Positions 19,855 to 29,499 of a stretch of DNA of 64,000 bases are shown here, in pieces. Location: positions 13,878,501-13,942,500 of the forward strand of contig JAPNXP010000001.1 in the NCBI GenBank assembly GCA_028753945.1. The letters are read 5' to 3'. The stretch comes from Hexactinellida sp. DTS-2022 (taxonomy: Eukaryota; Porifera; Hexactinellida). Each line of letters starts with the position of its first letter. The stretch's first letter is position 1. A program made the position numbers and the translations under genes. A model generated the notes under the pieces. It had not been told where the DNA came from and searched no databases. It saw only the letters and a program-made list of their open reading frames with translations.

Positions 19855-20630
19855 TATCTTATATATTAAATCACAATGATTTTTTTTGTTTGTTTGTTTG
19901 TTCAGAATTGATTGAGGAACTGGTAAGAGCTACAGGCTTGAAATTTGGCAGGAGGGTGGGAAATAGTGTATCTAGAAACAAGTTCTAATATCTAAGAAAA
20001 ATATTTACATCTTCCCTCTCAAAAGGTGACAAAAAACTTTAGCCTATTTAGCCTATTAAATTCGAGGGTTTTCCAGTATGGATTAGCAGCTAGCATTCAA
20101 TTCGTATAAAAGGATTTTAGTGTCTCTATCAATTGTTAAGTGTGCATTATAGAATGCCTATCTGAGACTTTGATTTAATTGGTCGAGAGGAAGTTCATTC
20201 ATCCAATCAGTCAATGTGTTCCGTGTGTCTACCCATACATTTCTATCATTCCATTGTGTCTATTTGATTATTACCAATCAATTCAATAACTTCTCCACAG
20301 CCCAAAGTTAGGGGTCCACAGAGTTGTACAGTTCCTTAGTGATATTTAATTAATTTTCTATTTGGAGTTGGTATATTATTATACACGAACATGCGTTAAT
20401 ATCTAGAAAATTGTCAGTTCTAATTAGCATAAATATTCAACAATCAGGCGCTGATTAGTATTTCCCAATTTATTTTTTCTGTCCTTATATGTATATACCT
20501 ATGGCTAGGGCTCACGGATATATAGACAGCTTAGGGAGGCACAGCCCTACTCTGAATCAATAGCATTACTGTTATGTGGGTCACTAGCGGTAAACTAAAT
20601 ATTACCCATATGATTCCCCGTAATATAATC
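19855..20630 (+). mobile_element. Full-length ~780-bp dispersed element with internal (GTTT)n
   Basis: The whole segment is found inverted at 54960-55730. It contains a short (GTTT)n tract at 19885-19903, then a conserved block (GAGGAACTGGTAAGAGCTAC, CTTCCCTC, GGTGACAAAA, CCTATTAAATTCGAGG). Shorter relatives are at 41275-41560, 42045-42290, 42590-42900, 50455-50660 and 53088-53520, with (CAAA)n or (TGTC)n at the same internal position. The layout recalls the dipteran mini-me elements, which also carry a microsatellite-prone core, but homology is not claimed. Confidence 0.6.
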
Positions 20631-20775
20631 GACCTGTGTATAGGGCCTTTGACATTTTTTTATAGGCGACTAAATTCAGTTTGAGCTCAATCATACATTA
20701 CTCAATTTGCATTAAGTCTATTGGAGTATGTATATAAATACAACCGGCATTGATTTGAAAAGGCATGTGTTAGAA

Positions 20776-20843
20776 TACAAGCGAGGGCCGCGGGCTCGAG
20801 TGCAAGTTGTAAGAACGCGCGTAGCGCGGACCAGCAGCTTGTA
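20776..20843. repeat. 68-bp GC-rich double-hairpin repeat, copy 2 (inverted)
   Basis: It runs from TACAAGC to GCTTGTA in 68 bp, on the opposite strand to copy 1. It abuts the end of the five-copy repeat at 20845. Confidence 0.75.
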
Positions 20844-20844
20844 C

Positions 20845-21600
20845 AGATAATACAAAGAAATTAGCTTACTTGTTATCTGATTCAACTGAGCGTTATTGAT
20901 AATTGTAATAGGATCTATAAACACAGATAAATACAAATAAATACAGTGATATGATAATTAATAGTATCATTATAAAGGAGGGAATAAGAAATTGTAATTA
21001 ATTAATTAAAATTAAATGTCCATATTTTCTGGTATAATATATGTTCAAATTCTATAAAATATAATTAAGACAACTCACTGTAATTTGTTGAGAACGGAAG
21101 TATCTGTGATAATAAGAAATTCCTTTTGATATTCTTCAATTATGGATAAGTTTCCTAGCAACAGATATTATGATAAATAAATTATCCAACTAACATAATA
21201 TATTGTTTGTTAAATACTATATACTAACCTGATAAATGACAAATCACTGATTATAGAAATTAGGTTAATTTCGCAGTGTATACAAATATCTTCAAATATT
21301 AATACAGTTATTGAATAGTATAAGTTGAGTTAAATAGTATAGAGCCACTAAATCAGCTTATTTATAGATAGATGCAATATGAGACTATTTATAGGAAAGT
21401 CTCTATGCATATTACACTGTAACCATATACTTAACCAAATTTAAATATTAAAGTAGACTTATTAACTTTCAACATTAGTTTATGTCAGTGACATAATTAT
21501 AAAGCTAGCGTCACTACTTGTAACTACCATGTTCTCTTAAGGTCGATAAAGTCTGTACTTTATACTTTGTATACTGAGAGTTGATGAGTTAATAATTACA
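20845..21600 (-). repeat. Five-copy repeat resembling a spliced transcription unit, copy 1
   Basis: On the minus strand it carries, in order, two TATAAATA boxes (21393-21386, 21367-21360), a donor CAG/GTTAGT (exon end 21239) and an acceptor TTGCTAG opening a 76-bp exon (21154-21079), open in the frame reading NLSIIEEYQKEFL. A donor GTGAGT follows, then an acceptor TGTGTTTATAG, a 45-bp exon (20914-20870) and a donor GTAAGC. No long ORF joins these exons. The other copies are at 24895-25620, 46165-46915, 47080-47845 and 52315-53060. Confidence 0.5.
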
Positions 21601-21831
21601 AATGAAAGATTGTCTTAAACAAAACTAATAAATGCTGAAACGACTCCTGATATTCACCATATGTCAGCCACTGGATATTAAGTAGTACACAGTTTAATTC
21701 CCTTAGACAATATGCAAATGAATGCATGTTACTACGGCCAATGAGAATTTCAGGATAGTACAAACATATTTATATGGGATTATTGTAGTTTCTTTATAAC
21801 TTCTCAAGTTAAACTGACTTTGTGTCCAGAA

Positions 21832-21965
21832 CAGTGGTTCCCAACTTGGGGTCCATGTACCCCACGAATTGCTATAGGGGGTCCACAGGATGTATTACGG
21901 TCAATGCGAGGGGGTCCACAGAATTACTATAGGGGTCCACGGTTGAAGAAGGTTGGGAATCGCTG
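21832..21965. mobile_element. hAT-like MITE, 'CAGTGGTTCCCAAC' type
   Basis: The ends CAGTGGTTCCCAACTT and AAGGTTGGGAATCGCTG are inverted repeats; GGGGTCCACAG units repeat inside. These ends are typical of hAT elements in many animals. The corresponding place in duplication copy B (about 48275-48290) lacks it, although an exact target duplication is not clear. Confidence 0.65.
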
Positions 21966-22473
21966 GTTTACTTTATAGCTTTGTAATGTCAAATTGTCTT
22001 ACATTGTCTGGGATTGATAAATTCTTCTCAATGTAATTGATTTTTGTGAGCTACTTTTCCTAATTTTGAATACATTAAACAAGAAAGGTTCGCGTCAACT
22101 GTTGGATCTAATAATAATAGAATGTCTCCCAAATGGCAATTTCTATGCCCTCCCCTAGATAAAATTTCCTGGTGACTTCAATGAATATGGCTAATAGGAA
22201 TTTCCGGAAAATACAATAATATTTCTTCGGTTTCCTCCAGAAGTTATCTGGTATTTTTTTGTAGAAGTTAATTTTTATGCCACCCTAAATGTGTTAGCCA
22301 TAATAGATAATCTAGTATAATTCAATGAAGAGACATCATTTGAAGGTGATAATACGTACGGTACCCTAATAGGGATTTATCCATGAATTTCTATGGCCAA
22401 AAATCTTGTCAGAAACCTGGTACCAAATTAAGTACCAACCCGGCACCTAAATGGAAATGGAATCACACTGGGG

Positions 22474-22758
22474 CAGTGGCGTATGGAGGGGGGGTCCTGG
22501 GATCCTAGGACCCCTCCAATCTGTCAGTCTGTCATAAAAATATGCCAAGCGATAGCCTACTAGGTTTATTGAAATGTTATTTAGTGTTTTTTTTTTGTTA
22601 ATGGGTAGAGATTACTGCAATCGAGTTTCCCGTACCGCAAATCGGTCTTTTGTTAAAGTAATTTTAAAAAATCGCAGGGGGCAATGACCCCAGACCCCCT
22701 TTTTGGCTCGCTTCACTCGCTCAGGACCCCCCAATCCAAAATCCTGGATACGCCCCTG
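22474..22758. mobile_element. hAT-like MITE, 'CAGTGGCGTA' type
   Basis: The left end CAGTGGCGTATGGAGGGG and right end GGATACGCCCCTG are inverted. The interior has GACCCC and GGGGTCC blocks. No clean target duplication was found. Confidence 0.6.
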
Positions 22759-23435
22759 GGCCTGACCACTTTTGCTCCTCAACCGATGCCTGGCTGGAAC
22801 CTAAAAGTTTCGGCCAGGCACCTAGATAAACCCCTTGTATCCTCATATTCTTATTACGAGGTTATACTGTACACTAACCGAATGTTTCTGAGTCGCCGAA
22901 CCATTTTCAATTGATTATCTTAAAGCATTCCTACCGTAGCACATTTCATAAGGATGTTCCCGAACGAGTTTTCCAAAATGTTAGTTATTTTGAAGATATT
23001 CAATCCTTATAATAAATGCAAAACACTTTTCAATATACAGGAACGCACTAACCGAGTTCTCTTATAATTAATCTCGCTTAAAAGTTATTCCAAACACTTA
23101 CAATAATTAATGAAAGGTATTTCTAATTTCTAATGATGTTATTGCGGTTGTTTCCTTATTATAGTTTGTTATTTTAGATAATATTGCAAATAATATGCAA
23201 TAACTTAGAGATAACTCAACGAATAATAAATAATTCAGATATAATTATTATCAGTATAGCATGGAGCAAGGCACTGGAAGTATTCTCGTTGAATAATTAG
23301 TGGGAATTAATTCTCAAACGTGTGTTCAATATCGCATACGAATCCATATCAGTAGAATATGGTTAGTACATACGTACCTGGTTAATTAAGCGTACATACT
23401 AATTATTGTAAAACACATTTGTTACAATACATTTA

Positions 23436-23607
23436 CAGTAGAACCTCGTTAATGCGAATATCAAAATTTGTTCGCTTTATCCAGAGTTCGTATTAACCGG
23501 AGTAATACCCATTTAATAGCCATTGTAGGGACCTGATTTAGTTTAACTAATTGTTCGTCTTATCGGAGAATTGTTATTAACCGTGTTCGTACTAACGAGG
23601 TTCTACA
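23436..23607. mobile_element. pogo-like MITE, 'GAACCTCGTT' family, copy-A-specific
   Basis: The ends are CAGTAGAACCTCGTTAATGC and ACTAACGAGGTTCTAC, with TA before it. Duplication copy B reads ACAATACATGTATATTTATG straight through at about 51327, so this insertion is younger than the duplication. Confidence 0.8.
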
Positions 23608-23669
23608 TATATATTTATGAATAGATAGTTCTGTTATTGCGACAATAGATCTAATGTTAAGTGTATGTA

Positions 23670-23836
23670 CAGTATAACCTCGTTAATACGGACACAGATT
23701 ATATTATTAGGGAAGATTCGTAGGTTCTTTTGTTCCCTTTAAAGTCTTCAATTCAAATGACACCTGTGACCTGTTAATACGAATTTCGGATGGAGCACAC
23801 ATTTTACGGTTTTCGGGGATAAATGATGTTCTACTG
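23670..23836. mobile_element. pogo-like MITE, 'AACCTCGTTAATACGG' variant, older than the duplication
   Basis: It starts CAGTATAACCTCGTTAATAC and ends GATGTTCTACTG, flanked by TA. A diverged copy sits at the same place in copy B (51393-51535), so it was present before duplication. Confidence 0.75.
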
Positions 23837-23900
23837 TATGTTACATAATAGGATTAGCAATAGCAAAGCGTTCATTAATTTATATAAATTGTATTATATA

Positions 23901-24234
23901 CAGTGGATGCCGGATATATGAACATAGTCGGGAACAGCATATAGTGTTTAATAACCGACATGTTCTTATAACTGACATAAATTATACAGGGTATAGTATT
24001 TGGAAACCGTTTCTAATATGTTCTTATAACCGATATGTTCTTATATCCGGTATGTTCTTATAACCAGAGTTTTTATATCCGGTATGTTCTTATAACCGGT
24101 GTTCTTATATCCGGTATGTTCCTATAACCGGTGTTCTTATATCCGATATGTTCTTATAACCGGTGTTCTTATATCCGATATGTTCTTATAACAAGTGTTC
24201 TTATGACCGGTGTTCTTATATCCGGTATCTACTG
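23901..24234. mobile_element. pogo-like MITE, 'GATGCCGG' family, with internal expansion
   Basis: It has the usual ends CAGTGGATGCCGG and ATCCGGTATCTACTG with TA on both sides. It is 334 bp long against about 130-180 bp for its relatives. The extra length is tandem copies of a roughly 34-bp unit (ATGTTCTTATAACCGG with GTGTTCTTATATCCG) between about 24025 and 24230. Confidence 0.8.
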
Positions 24235-24894
24235 TACTGTATAACAGAGATGGGATAAGATACATATTAGGAATACACAATGCGAAGTTAGAAAGGAGAG
24301 AAGGAACACTGCTAGAGCCTGTATGGCATAACCAGTGGAGGAGATATATCCTATATCCCAGGACTAAACCCCTCATAAAGGCACGCTATACGGAGATATC
24401 TTATCGCCTATACCCGATGCATAGCGGCACACCAGGGGTTTCATCTAGGCATCTAAGAATATTTTCTAGACGCGCGAAAATCGAGAGATGCTCCCATATA
24501 GACGTAATACAAATTGAATATTGTGGGCGCGTGTGAGCGAACTTAAACTTAATCTAGGCGCGCAGAAAATCTTTCCTGGATGAAAGCCTGGGCACATACG
24601 CCGCATCACTTTTCCAAATATTTTGGATATGTTATCCAAATATCCAAATAGCATTCGACACAATGTCACACAGTGCTGTAAGAAAGCGTAGCGCGGACGG
24701 GTAGCTTGTATTATTAAAGGTTTATACATTTCAGCGGGGACATTTGGAACGACAAAACACTTGTACTTTGCTATTAATGAGAGTGAATACCAATACAATG
24801 TTATAATTACATTCGTTCCACTTAATTGGGTCACTTTTGTCTGAGGACAGAATACCCAATTAAGCTGTGTATCTACTGAGTAGGGAATTATTTA

Positions 24895-25620
24895 ATACTT
24901 GTAATTAACAGAAAATAACTTACTTGTTATTTGAGTTTCAATTGATTGATTATGATAGTGTTGTTATAATCGTGTTAGGACCTATTAACACAAGTAAATA
25001 AATACATTTCATGAAATGAATAGAATTAACAAAGCGGGAATATTTATTGGTTGTTTAGATTAAGTGTAAAGTTTCTAGAATAGATACGTTAGAAATTCTA
25101 TAAAATATAAGCATGTCAACTCACTGTAATTAGCTGAGAATTGAATGATGTCCAAATTCAATAAATTTCTTTGAGATTCTTCAATTAAGGATACGTTTCC
25201 TAGCAACAGATATTAGGATAAAGAATTTTATAAACAACAAAACAAATAGTTGATAAAATCATGAATACTAACCTGTTAAATTGACAAAGTAATAAATTGT
25301 GAAAGTAGTGTATTTCTGAGTTAGTTTACACAAATATGTTCAATGAATAATGTTATAATGGAATAGTATAAGTTGAGTCAAATAGTATAGAGCCACTAAA
25401 TAAGCATATTTATAGATAGATACAATATGAGACTATTTATAGGAAAGTCTCTATGCATATTCCATTGTAACCATATACTTAACCAAAGTTTAAATATTAA
25501 AGTAGACTTAATTAACTTATATAATTTAATTTCTTTTTAGTAACATAATTATAAAGTTAGCGTCACTTCTTGTAACTACTCACAGTTCTCTTAAGGTGTC
25601 CATAATAATCAGTGTATTAT
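24895..25620 (-). repeat. Five-copy repeat resembling a spliced transcription unit, copy 2
   Basis: The minus-strand signals are kept: a GTAAGT donor, a GTGAGT donor, TTGCTAG before an open 76-bp exon (NVSLIEESQRNLL), and two TATAAATA motifs near 25405-25440. The exon downstream has stops in all equivalent frames. Confidence 0.5.
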
Positions 25621-26192
25621 ACAGCCATTTGTAAATGCGCTCCTAATCCTGGTCTGATCCAATTTTCATATGCCTAAACCACAAATTAATGTTACGGTAT
25701 AGGAGAAGATTCCAAATTTTCGCGCTCCTAATTAATCTTAAACCTAAAATCATACTCCAAAAGGAGCGTCTTGCGCTCCTGGATAATTCCCTGATAATAA
25801 TCAATAAAGTCAGACAGTACTTTATATAATGTATTCTGAGAGTGGGAGTTGATGAGTTAATAATTAAGTTAACTAATGTAAGATTGTAATAAACAAAACT
25901 AATAAATGCTTATATAACTCCTGCATTGCCAGCAGTTATAGTATGTTGTTATATTCAACAGATTTCAGACAATAGAGCTTATTATTTAATATACGTATAC
26001 TGTATGTATAATACAAATTCGCTTAGAAATTCCGTTATACTTTCCCCGAGCCAATTAAATTGCACATTTCCTGCAAAGAACTGTTTCAATTTATAGCCAA
26101 TCGAATACGATACGAACCGTGTTGTGTTTGTGTCTAAATAATAATATACTTCCTATTCATTTTGTTTGAAAAGATAAGCAAACACTATAAGC

Positions 26193-26477
26193 CAGGGGTG
26201 TGCAACCTGCGACCCGCAACGCTCTGTGCTGCGGCCCGCGAAGTAATCCTAACAATCACAGATCTCACACTAAGGAACACATATGTGACCTTGTGACAAT
26301 TATTAGAATTTTGTGACAATATTTCTCATAGTCAAAACATTAAATAATTCTAATTATTCAAAATTTAAACAATGTTTTCTTATAATCTAAATCTGAAGAT
26401 TCGAAAACTATCCGAATCGCGGCCCGTGAACAGATCTTAGTAGCACAATGCGGCCCAGAGTTAAAAGAGGTTGCACA
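26193..26477. mobile_element. hAT-like element, 'CAGGGGTGTGCAACC' type
   Basis: The left end CAGGGGTGTGCAACCTGCG and right end AGAGGTTGCACA are inverted; the right end lacks the last bases. GCGGCCCG blocks inside are typical of this hAT group. The flanks CTATAAGC (26185-26192) and CTATAAAC (26478-26485) match at 7 of 8 bases. Confidence 0.75.
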
Positions 26478-26491
26478 CTATAAACCTAAGG

Positions 26492-26706
26492 CATGGGCGC
26501 AGCCATGGGCCCCTTTTCTACAATAACAATGAATAAGGATAGATTGAGGGCACAACAGTACTAAATAAGCTAAATTTGTAATAGATTATCAGTTATAGTT
26601 TGTAGCACAAACATTCTATAATTAAGTGAATAAATCTATTAGAAATTTGTCAATTATACCAAACAATATCCCCCCCCCCCAAAGATCTTTGGTGGCTACG
26701 CCTATG
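26492..26706. mobile_element. hAT-like MITE, 'CATGGGCGCAGCCA' type
   Basis: The ends CATGGGCGCAGCCA and TGGCTACGCCTATG are inverted; a C run of 11 lies inside. The flanks ACCTAAGG and GCCTAAAG match at 6 of 8. It is related to the element at 54405-54559. Confidence 0.65.
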
Positions 26707-26789
26707 GCCTAAAGTTTCAAAATCAAATATGGAAATGCACTAAGATTTATGTAAATAAACTGTAAATATACTGTAAATATACTGTGCCT

Positions 26790-27840
26790 AGGGCCTACGA
26801 AAAATTTGGGTCCTAATTGCTTCCTGGTAGCCTCAAAGTGCCTAGAGCTTAAGAAAACCTTAATTCGGCCCTGCATCCAAAGTTGTCAGATTATGAAAGT
26901 TTAGTAATTCCCAACCTTTGTCTCCATCAAGCTAGGCCCCATTTATTCAACAAAAAGGTTGTAATAATATTTAATTACTCCGAACTAACATTGATCAATT
27001 GCAGATCTGATATGTCGATCTATTGATGTGCCTCGTATCTAACTAGTATCCATGGTTCGATACTAATAAACGGAGGATGCTACTAACTTAGCAGATATAG
27101 TCTAGCTATACAAGGTATCCTCTTACAAGCGTATTAATGACATAGTGTTAATGCAGTCTTATATGGAACAATGCATCAGGTATCATTCTATAATCAAATG
27201 AAGGATATATACTGTAAGGATAGCTTTTATAGATACAGTATTCATAATAATTCGTATGTTTCATTTAAAATTCTGAGCAAATATTGAATTTGAGATATAC
27301 TATTGTTGGAGTTCTGTTTCATTTTCAACTAAGGAATTGAAACGTTTGACTAAAGAGTTTGATATGAATACTAGTAAATGTGTACATTGTTTTGGTCCCT
27401 TTCACTGCATAAAATTTTAAGGATGTGATTATGTTAGGGAAGGGTTAAGTAGTATCGACGGTACCTTGAAGTTCGTTCCAAAGTCTTAGGTTTTCATACA
27501 GGCAAACTAAATTTTGCCTAGATTTAGGTTCATATCATTCACAAGCACATATTTAACACATTCTGCATTAAATATGGTATATCGAGTATCTCAGGGTTTT
27601 CGCGCACAGAAAAGTTTGTTTCCAATTTCTGCGCTTGCAAGAAACTTTTTCATACAGTATAATGGAGACGAAAAATACAGATATCTTCAGATAAGATAGT
27701 TAGTGATCTAAAAACAAATGATATATTAATGAAATCCAATTAAAATAATTTGTAAAAATTACCAAAGTCCAGGGCAGGGTCAAAAATATGCTAAAAACAT
27801 CTGAGTTTTATTGTATGAACATTGTATGAATCTTTGAAGG
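26790..27840. other. Gene-free stretch with a hAT end at 26873
   Basis: CCTTAATTCGGCCCTG at about 26858-26873 is the inverted end of the CAGGGCCGGATTAAGG family seen complete at 43607-44935. The rest is AT-rich and nothing else is recognised. Confidence 0.4.
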
Positions 27841-28120
27841 GTTTATAATAAACTTTGTGAGCAGATCACCACTGCTCATGGGTCACATGTGTGACGGATC
27901 AGCGTAATACACCCATGTTTCTCTCTGAATGCAAGTACTTATTAGTCAAGACAAATTATATCATTCAGTTTTATCATTCAGTTGGATAGCCTATGTAGGA
28001 TGGCAGTGCGAGGCACTCTGCCTATGGGTCGGAGGCTGCAAGCCTGGGAGTAGGGCTGGTAACCCATGAGTGACACATGGGCAGTGCGGGGACCTCGGAG
28101 AGGCACAGCTCTGCAGTACG

Positions 28121-28173
28121 GAGGGTCGAGGGTTACCCTCCTGATGAGTCCCTGCAATGGGACGAAACCACTC
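28121..28173 (+). ncRNA. Type III hammerhead ribozyme motif
   Basis: The order is that of a type III hammerhead. Stem III 5' strand GAGGGT is at 28121-28126 and the cleavage-site base C at 28127, giving GTC before the cut. Stem I is a closed hairpin, GAGGG (28128-28132), loop TTA, CCCTC (28136-28140). The core CTGATGA is at 28141-28147. Stem II is GTCCC (28148-28152), loop TGCAAT, GGGAC (28159-28163). Core GAA is at 28164-28166. The stem III 3' strand is ACC, one bulged A (28170), and CTC (28171-28173). Every conserved core base is present and all three stems pair. Self-cleavage is inferred. It lies about 500 bases upstream of the gag of the Gypsy-type relic, so it may belong to that element's leader or LTR. 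Confidence 0.85.
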
Positions 28174-28387
28174 ACATAACATCCCTAGTGTGGGATGGGG
28201 TCGGAACAGCGACTAGTCTCAAACTAGATCGTGGCATCATCTCATAACACAGGTAAGCATAAGATCTAGTGATAGCTATAGATACTGTGTGTTCCTATGG
28301 GGACGGATATCCGAGTTTAACTGTACATGTTACAGTCCTGAGATTAAAGAATGAAATGTTGTTCAAAAGTGCAATAGTATTAACAAT

Positions 28388-28545
28388 ATATTGCATAGGC
28401 GTCGCATGGCTCTAAAAAGTCTCCGGCCAAACAGTTAAAGTGGTCCGGCCAAAACTGGACCCTATGTAATATAGTAGAACAAATGAAAACTGGTCCTGCC
28501 ATGTCCGGACCCGCCGGACCAGTGCTACCCCTATGTATTGAATAA
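28388..28545. mobile_element. Possible hAT-like MITE between ribozyme and gag
   Basis: It begins CATAGGCGTCGCATGG and ends GTGCTACCCCTATG, loosely inverted, with CCGGCC blocks inside. TATTG borders both ends, but an 8-bp duplication is not clear. Confidence 0.35.
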
Positions 28546-28668
28546 CCACTATTAACTATTATCGCTCTATATCGTGCCTTACCAGTATCATAAATACTAA
28601 ACGTATTCAGCGATGGCAACACCCTTACCGTTGCGATCCCTCACTCAGAGAGGGCAAACAATCGCAGC

Positions 28669-29498
28669 ATGGCGACCACTATTCGTAGCGGCCGTTTCGG
28701 GCATGGAGCAGAAAGTGGCAGTCCTACTCCTTCCCGCGTATGTGGAAAGAGGCCGTCTCGAGGAAAAGTAGTCTTAGGAGCAATGGGCAGAGAAAACCTT
28801 GAGGATGCATTCGCCTACCTGAAAGAAAGGCTCGACCCCGAAGTAGATAGTTTCGAAGCAACAGCTAATTTCCGTTAAATGGCCTGGGGCCCGGAGAACC
28901 AGTGCAGGACTTCTCCACTCGTTACCTACAAGAAGCAACAAAAGCAGGGCTGACCGGAAGTCTGCCTGTATCTCTATGGTATCCCAGACCCGCCAGAGGT
29001 CCAGCAGAAGCTGAAGGATTGCGTAAAGCGACAAGAAGACACTATGTCGGCAGAGGAGGCACTCCAGTTAAGCTCCACACTTCGGAAGATGTTTGCGGAA
29101 AGGGCATAGTCCGAGACCGCGGCTGTCGAGTGCAGTCCGTTGCAAGTGCAGCCCCTGCCGCCGAGACGAGACTCCAGTAATCTGGCCATAAGGGCTGGGG
29201 AACCGACGCAAGGTTATTCGGAGTCAAAAGATCGAATTACAACCGACGTGCAGCTAGTCCGTTCCCAGGCAAGAGGCTGGAACACCAAATGGAAAGACGT
29301 AAGTGTTTTATAAGCGCCTCCCTGGACATTTGATCGCGTTTTCCCCAACAAACTTTGCTCCAGTTGCGGTGAGGAAGGCCACATACTGGCTACCTGCCCC
29401 GGAGAGGAGAGTACAACTCAGGTCGAAACAGAGAGGAAACTGGAGGGAGGACACGAGAGGAGAGAAGAGCGGAGCTACGACCAATCCTACAAGCAAGA
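28669..29498 (+). pseudogene. Gypsy-type gag relic with CCHC zinc knuckle
   Basis: The start ATG is at 28669; the frame shifts several times. One gag-like stretch (PPEVQQKLKDCVKRQEDTMS) lies near 29000-29040 and meets an in-frame TAG near 29108. A nucleocapsid-type knuckle C-x2-C-x4-H-x4-C is encoded at 29356-29397. Gag normally forms the particle that packages element RNA. At least one stop and two shifts make it a pseudogene. Confidence 0.7.
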
Positions 29499-29499
29499 C

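Larger units (their letters stand above)
18935..25620. repeat. Segmental duplication, copy A
   Basis: The order of segments matches 45540-53060 in the same orientation: 18935-19740 to 45540-46150, 20845-21600 to 46165-46915, 21630-21830 to 47870-48290, 22880-23270 to 48685-49063, 23271-23840 to 51171-51545, and 24735-25620 to 52155-53060. Copy-specific insertions interrupt each side. No intact protein gene lies in it. Confidence 0.75.

Noticed and set aside
24137..24376. 79-codon minus-strand ORF and overlapping frames
   Set aside because: Produced by the tandem-expanded part of the MITE at 23901-24234.
27978..28182. Overlapping minus-strand ORFs across the ribozyme region
   Set aside because: No domain features; the plus strand holds a structured RNA motif instead.
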